Shown here piece by piece: positions 4,565 to 7,080 of a stretch of 7,080 bases of DNA. Below the pieces are notes generated by a model that was given only the letters and a program-made list of their open reading frames with translations, had not been told where the DNA came from and ran no database searches. The translations under genes and the position numbers were made by a program. This DNA comes from an uncultured Eubacteriaceae bacterium (GTDB taxonomy: Bacteria; Bacillota; Clostridia; Eubacteriales; Eubacteriaceae). Numbering within the stretch: the first letter of the stretch is position 1; the number at the start of each line of letters is the position of its first letter. The stretch spans positions 1 to 7,080 of the forward strand of contig CANQNI010000076.1 in NCBI GenBank assembly GCA_947625175.1, read 5' to 3'.

Positions 4565-6649
4565 ATGAAAACATACCCAACGAAATCGCTACGTAATGTT
4601 TTATTACTAGGTCATGGAGGAAGCGGAAAAACTTCTATGACTGAAGCAATGGCTTTTAATGCTGGATTAATCGACAGAATGGGATCAATTGAAGAAGGAA
4701 ATACTATTTCTGATTTTGATGCTTCAGAAAAGAAACGTTTATTTTCTATTTCATCTTCAATTATTCCGATTGAATATGGTGGACATAAAATTAACATTAT
4801 AGATGTTCCAGGTTATTTTGATTTTGTTGGAGAAGCTCAAGGTGCTTTAAGAGTAGCTGATGCAGCTATTATAGTAATAGATGCTTTATCAGGTGTTCAG
4901 GTAGGAACAGAAAAAGCTTTAGAACTAATTAAAAAAGCTGACATTCCAGCTTTTATTGTAGTTAATAAGATGGATCGTGAAAATGTTGAATTTTCTAAAG
5001 TAATGGATCAGCTACAGGAAATCCTGGGAACCAAAGTAGTTCCTTTCATGTTACCACTTGGCGAAGGACCAGAAATGCGTGGTATCGTTAATATCGTTGA
5101 TATGAAAGGTAGAGAACGTAAGGATAATCGTTGTTTTGATGTAGAAGTTCCTGATGATATCGCTGAAAGCATGGAACCATATCGCGAAATGATTATGGAA
5201 GGAGTTGCTCAAACTAGTGAAGAATTAATGGATAAATACTTCGAAGGAGAAGAATTATCAGAACAGGAAATTCATCAGGGGATTAGAGAAGGCGTTCTAG
5301 AAAGAGATCTAATTCCTGTATTAGTAGCTTCTTCAACCAATAATATTGGAATTGAAACGATCGAAAACATGATTATCGATTACTTCCCAGCACCAAATGA
5401 AACAGAAGTAAATATCGGTGTTGATCCAAGAGATCAGAAAGAAATCGAAAGAGAAGTTGATAATGAAGAACCATTCTCAGCCTATATCTTTAAAACAATT
5501 GCTGACCCATATGTTGGTAAATTGTCTATCTTTAAAGTTATGTCTGGAGAATTAAATAATGCAACTGATGTTTATAATACAACTCAAAGTGAACGTGAAA
5601 AAGCTAATCATATTTACGTTCTTAGAGGAAATAAACAAGATGAAGTTGAAACTTTAAGTGCTGGTGACATTGGAGCATATTCTAAATTAAACAGAACGAT
5701 TACTGGAGACACTTTAGCTGATCAAAAAAATCCAATAATTTATGAAAAAACAGAATTGGCAAAGCCCGTTATTTCCATGGCCATTGAAGCTAAAAGTAAA
5801 TCCGATGTTGATAAATTGTCTACTGGGCTCCACCGTCTTATGGAAGAAGACCCAACTATTGAATTTGAAAGAAATCCAGAAACAAAACAAACTCTACTTT
5901 CTGGATTAGGAGAAATGCACCTGGATATTATTAGTGATAAACTTAAATCCAAATTTGGTGTTGATGTTGAATTACTTCCAATGCGCATTCCATATCGTGA
6001 AACTATCACAAAGACTGCTGAAGCACAGGGGCGTCATAAGAAACAGTCCGGTGGTGCTGGTCAATTTGGTGATGTCTGGGTTAAATTTGAACCAGCTGAT
6101 GATATGAATGATGATTTTGAATTCATTGATAAAGTTGTTGGTGGGGCTGTTCCTAGAAACTTTATACCTGCTGTTGAAAAAGGTTTAGCTGAAGCTATGA
6201 ATGTTGGTGTTCTAGCTGGTTATCCAGTTACAGGTGTTAAAGCTACGCTATATGACGGTTCTTATCACTCTGTTGACTCAGATGAAATGTCCTTTAAAAT
6301 GGCTGCTAACCTAGCTTATCGTAATGGTATGCCTCAAGCCGGTCCTGTTATACTAGAACCTATTTATTCACTCAAAATTACTGTTCCTGAAGAATATATG
6401 GGAGATATTATGGGTGACTTAAACAAAAAACGTGGCAGAATAATGGGTATGGAACCTATTGAAGGGGGTAAGCAAGTAATTTCTGCAGAAGCACCTTATG
6501 GTGAACTATTTAAATATGCTACCGAGTTAAGATCTATGACACAAGCCAGAGGTGATTTTGAAATGGAATTCGCCCGCTATGAACAGGCTCCTAGCATTGT
6601 AAGCGAAAAAGTTATCGCTGATGCGAAAGCAGAGAAAGAAAAGAAATAA
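4565..6649 (+). CDS. Elongation factor G-like GTPase (FusA2 / EF-G2 family)
   Basis: This 694-residue translational GTPase has all five EF-G domains. The P-loop is GHGGSGKT (16-23), not the AHIDAGKT of housekeeping EF-G. G3 is DVPGY (80-84), so Tyr84 replaces the catalytic His of DTPGH. G4 is NKMD (134-137) and G5 is probably ASS (255-257). The switch I region reads KRLFSI instead of RGITI. Domain IV keeps the SGGAGQFG loop and the tip GSYHSVDSDE with His568, the part that enters the decoding site during translocation. The C-terminus has the domain V motif GDIMGDLNKKRGRIMGME and a Lys-rich tail. These features place it in the EF-G2-like group, paralogues that usually coexist with a canonical fusA. 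It stands alone with its own promoter and terminator, away from ribosomal protein genes. Its role could be conditional or specialised translation; the exact one is not known. Confidence 0.9.
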   Translation: MKTYPTKSLRNVLLLGHGGSGKTSMTEAMAFNAGLIDRMGSIEEGNTISDFDASEKKRLFSISSSIIPIEYGGHKINIIDVPGYFDFVGEAQGALRVADAAIIVIDALSGVQVGTEKALELIKKADIPAFIVVNKMDRENVEFSKVMDQLQEILGTKVVPFMLPLGEGPEMRGIVNIVDMKGRERKDNRCFDVEVPDDIAESMEPYREMIMEGVAQTSEELMDKYFEGEELSEQEIHQGIREGVLERDLIPVLVASSTNNIGIETIENMIIDYFPAPNETEVNIGVDPRDQKEIEREVDNEEPFSAYIFKTIADPYVGKLSIFKVMSGELNNATDVYNTTQSEREKANHIYVLRGNKQDEVETLSAGDIGAYSKLNRTITGDTLADQKNPIIYEKTELAKPVISMAIEAKSKSDVDKLSTGLHRLMEEDPTIEFERNPETKQTLLSGLGEMHLDIISDKLKSKFGVDVELLPMRIPYRETITKTAEAQGRHKKQSGGAGQFGDVWVKFEPADDMNDDFEFIDKVVGGAVPRNFIPAVEKGLAEAMNVGVLAGYPVTGVKATLYDGSYHSVDSDEMSFKMAANLAYRNGMPQAGPVILEPIYSLKITVPEEYMGDIMGDLNKKRGRIMGMEPIEGGKQVISAEAPYGELFKYATELRSMTQARGDFEMEFARYEQAPSIVSEKVIADAKAEKEKK

Positions 6650-6652
6650 GAG

Positions 6653-6689
6653 AAAAGTCCTTAAAATCTATCTGATTTTAAGGATTTTT
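6653..6689. terminator. Bidirectional terminator between fusA2-like gene and ogg remnant
   Basis: TCCTTAAAATC (6658-6668) pairs perfectly with GATTTTAAGGA (6674-6684) around a TATCT loop. AAAA on the left (6653-6656) and TTTTT on the right (6685-6689) give a U-run in either direction. The minus-strand gene ends inside the right arm (stop at 6678-6680), so the hairpin serves both convergent genes. Confidence 0.88.
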
Positions 6690-7080
6690 CTTATTTTTTC
6701 TGCAATAATAAAAAATATATTGTTGTATGATTCCGGCATTATTACCAAATTTTTCAAATGGAGAAACTCCATCATAATTTTCTTTAATACATCGGTTTAT
6801 CCAGATATCAATTGGAACTAGATCTGTTCTGGAATAAGCAAACAAACTAACACAGTGAGCTACTTTATCTCCAACACCTTTAATCTTTTTTAATTCAGTA
6901 ACTAATTCCTCGTTCGATAATTTATACAGATTCCTAAGGTTAATCTCATTATTATTAACTTTATTAATAGCGTCTTTTAAATAAGGAGCTCTATAACCAA
7001 ATCGTGAACAACCGTTGTTATAAATAGTCTATATTGTCTATTTACTGAATCCGGTTTCATCCTGCCTCTTTTGAGGAAAG
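6678..7080 (-). pseudogene. 8-oxoguanine DNA glycosylase (OGG1-type, HhH-GPD), 3' part, two in-frame stops
   Basis: Ogg enzymes excise 8-oxoguanine from DNA. On the minus strand a frame ending at 6678 reads CSRFGYRAPYLKDAI, then the helix-hairpin-helix IKGVGDKVAHCVSLFAYSR, then VPIDIWINRCI, and ends AGIIQQYIFYYCRKNKKNP. The catalytic Lys (codon 6864-6866, GDKVAHC) and Asp (codon 6807-6809, PIDIW) of the family are both present. Upstream in the same frame are two TAG codons, at 7038-7040 and 7029-7031, within an otherwise plausible stretch reading SK-stop-TI-stop-TIYNNG. No ATG exists between them and the conserved core. The N-terminal half lies beyond the window. It is convergent with the EF-G-like gene. 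Most likely it is a recently inactivated gene; sequencing error, or a frameshift that moves the true frame, are alternatives. Confidence 0.7.

Noticed and set aside
4612..4797. Minus-strand open frame opposite the EF-G-like G domain
   Set aside because: Antisense shadow of conserved GTPase motifs, with no domain of its own.
5740..6009. Minus-strand open frame opposite EF-G-like domain III
   Set aside because: Antisense shadow with Ser-rich composition and no support from context.
6621..6821. Plus-strand open frame starting inside the EF-G-like gene end
   Set aside because: It reads through the terminator hairpin and the antisense of the ogg remnant, with Lys/Ile-rich junk composition and no ribosome binding site.
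7029..7040. TAG reassigned to an amino acid (for example pyrrolysine)
   Set aside because: ptsI and rsbW both end at TAG with normal C-termini, so TAG appears to act as a stop in this genome.
1..7080. Mollicute code 4 (TGA as Trp)
   Set aside because: No gene in the window ends in TGA, but Trp is always TGG and none of the genes needs TGA readthrough, so there is no positive evidence.

Overview
This AT-rich window reads as chromosomal DNA from a low-GC Bacillota (Firmicutes) member. The signs are a cytosolic PTS pair whose HPr carries the Ser-46-type regulatory site, an RsbV/RsbW/sigma-B-type partner-switching operon, Bacillus YtxH- and YtxG-like small membrane proteins, strong GGAGG ribosome binding sites, and short hairpin-plus-T-run terminators. 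Trp is read from TGG and both TAA and TAG end genes, so the standard bacterial code fits. I cannot fix the genus.

Layout, left to right. Positions 8-2817 hold four tightly packed plus-strand genes: ptsI (Enzyme I), ptsH (HPr), a YtxH-domain protein and a DUF948/YtxG-like protein. They end at a strong terminator (2830-2858). Positions 2863-4366 hold a second unit: phased A-tracts and a promoter with a sigma-B-like -10, then rsbV, rsbW and sigB, closed by a terminator at 4413-4443. Positions 4487-6649 hold a monocistronic EF-G-like GTPase (fusA2 type) with its own sigma-A-like promoter and a terminator at 6653-6689. The right end (6678-7080, minus strand) is the C-terminal half of an 8-oxoguanine DNA glycosylase, convergent with fusA2 and interrupted by two in-frame TAG codons.

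How the genes work together. EI and HPr pass phosphate from PEP to sugar permeases. HPr keeps both the catalytic His and the regulatory Ser, so it can also report carbon status. The RsbV/RsbW/SigB module should release a general-stress sigma factor. In Bacillus subtilis the ytxG/ytxH genes belong to the sigma-B regulon, so finding their relatives directly upstream of this module is suggestive.

The two strongest oddities are in RsbW and the glycosylase. RsbW lacks about 25 residues, in frame, that should contain the ATP-binding G1 motif, while RsbV still carries the serine RsbW would phosphorylate. The ogg-like gene looks decayed by two amber codons. No mobile element, CRISPR array, tRNA or rRNA was seen, and no gene-free stretch exceeds 300 bases.
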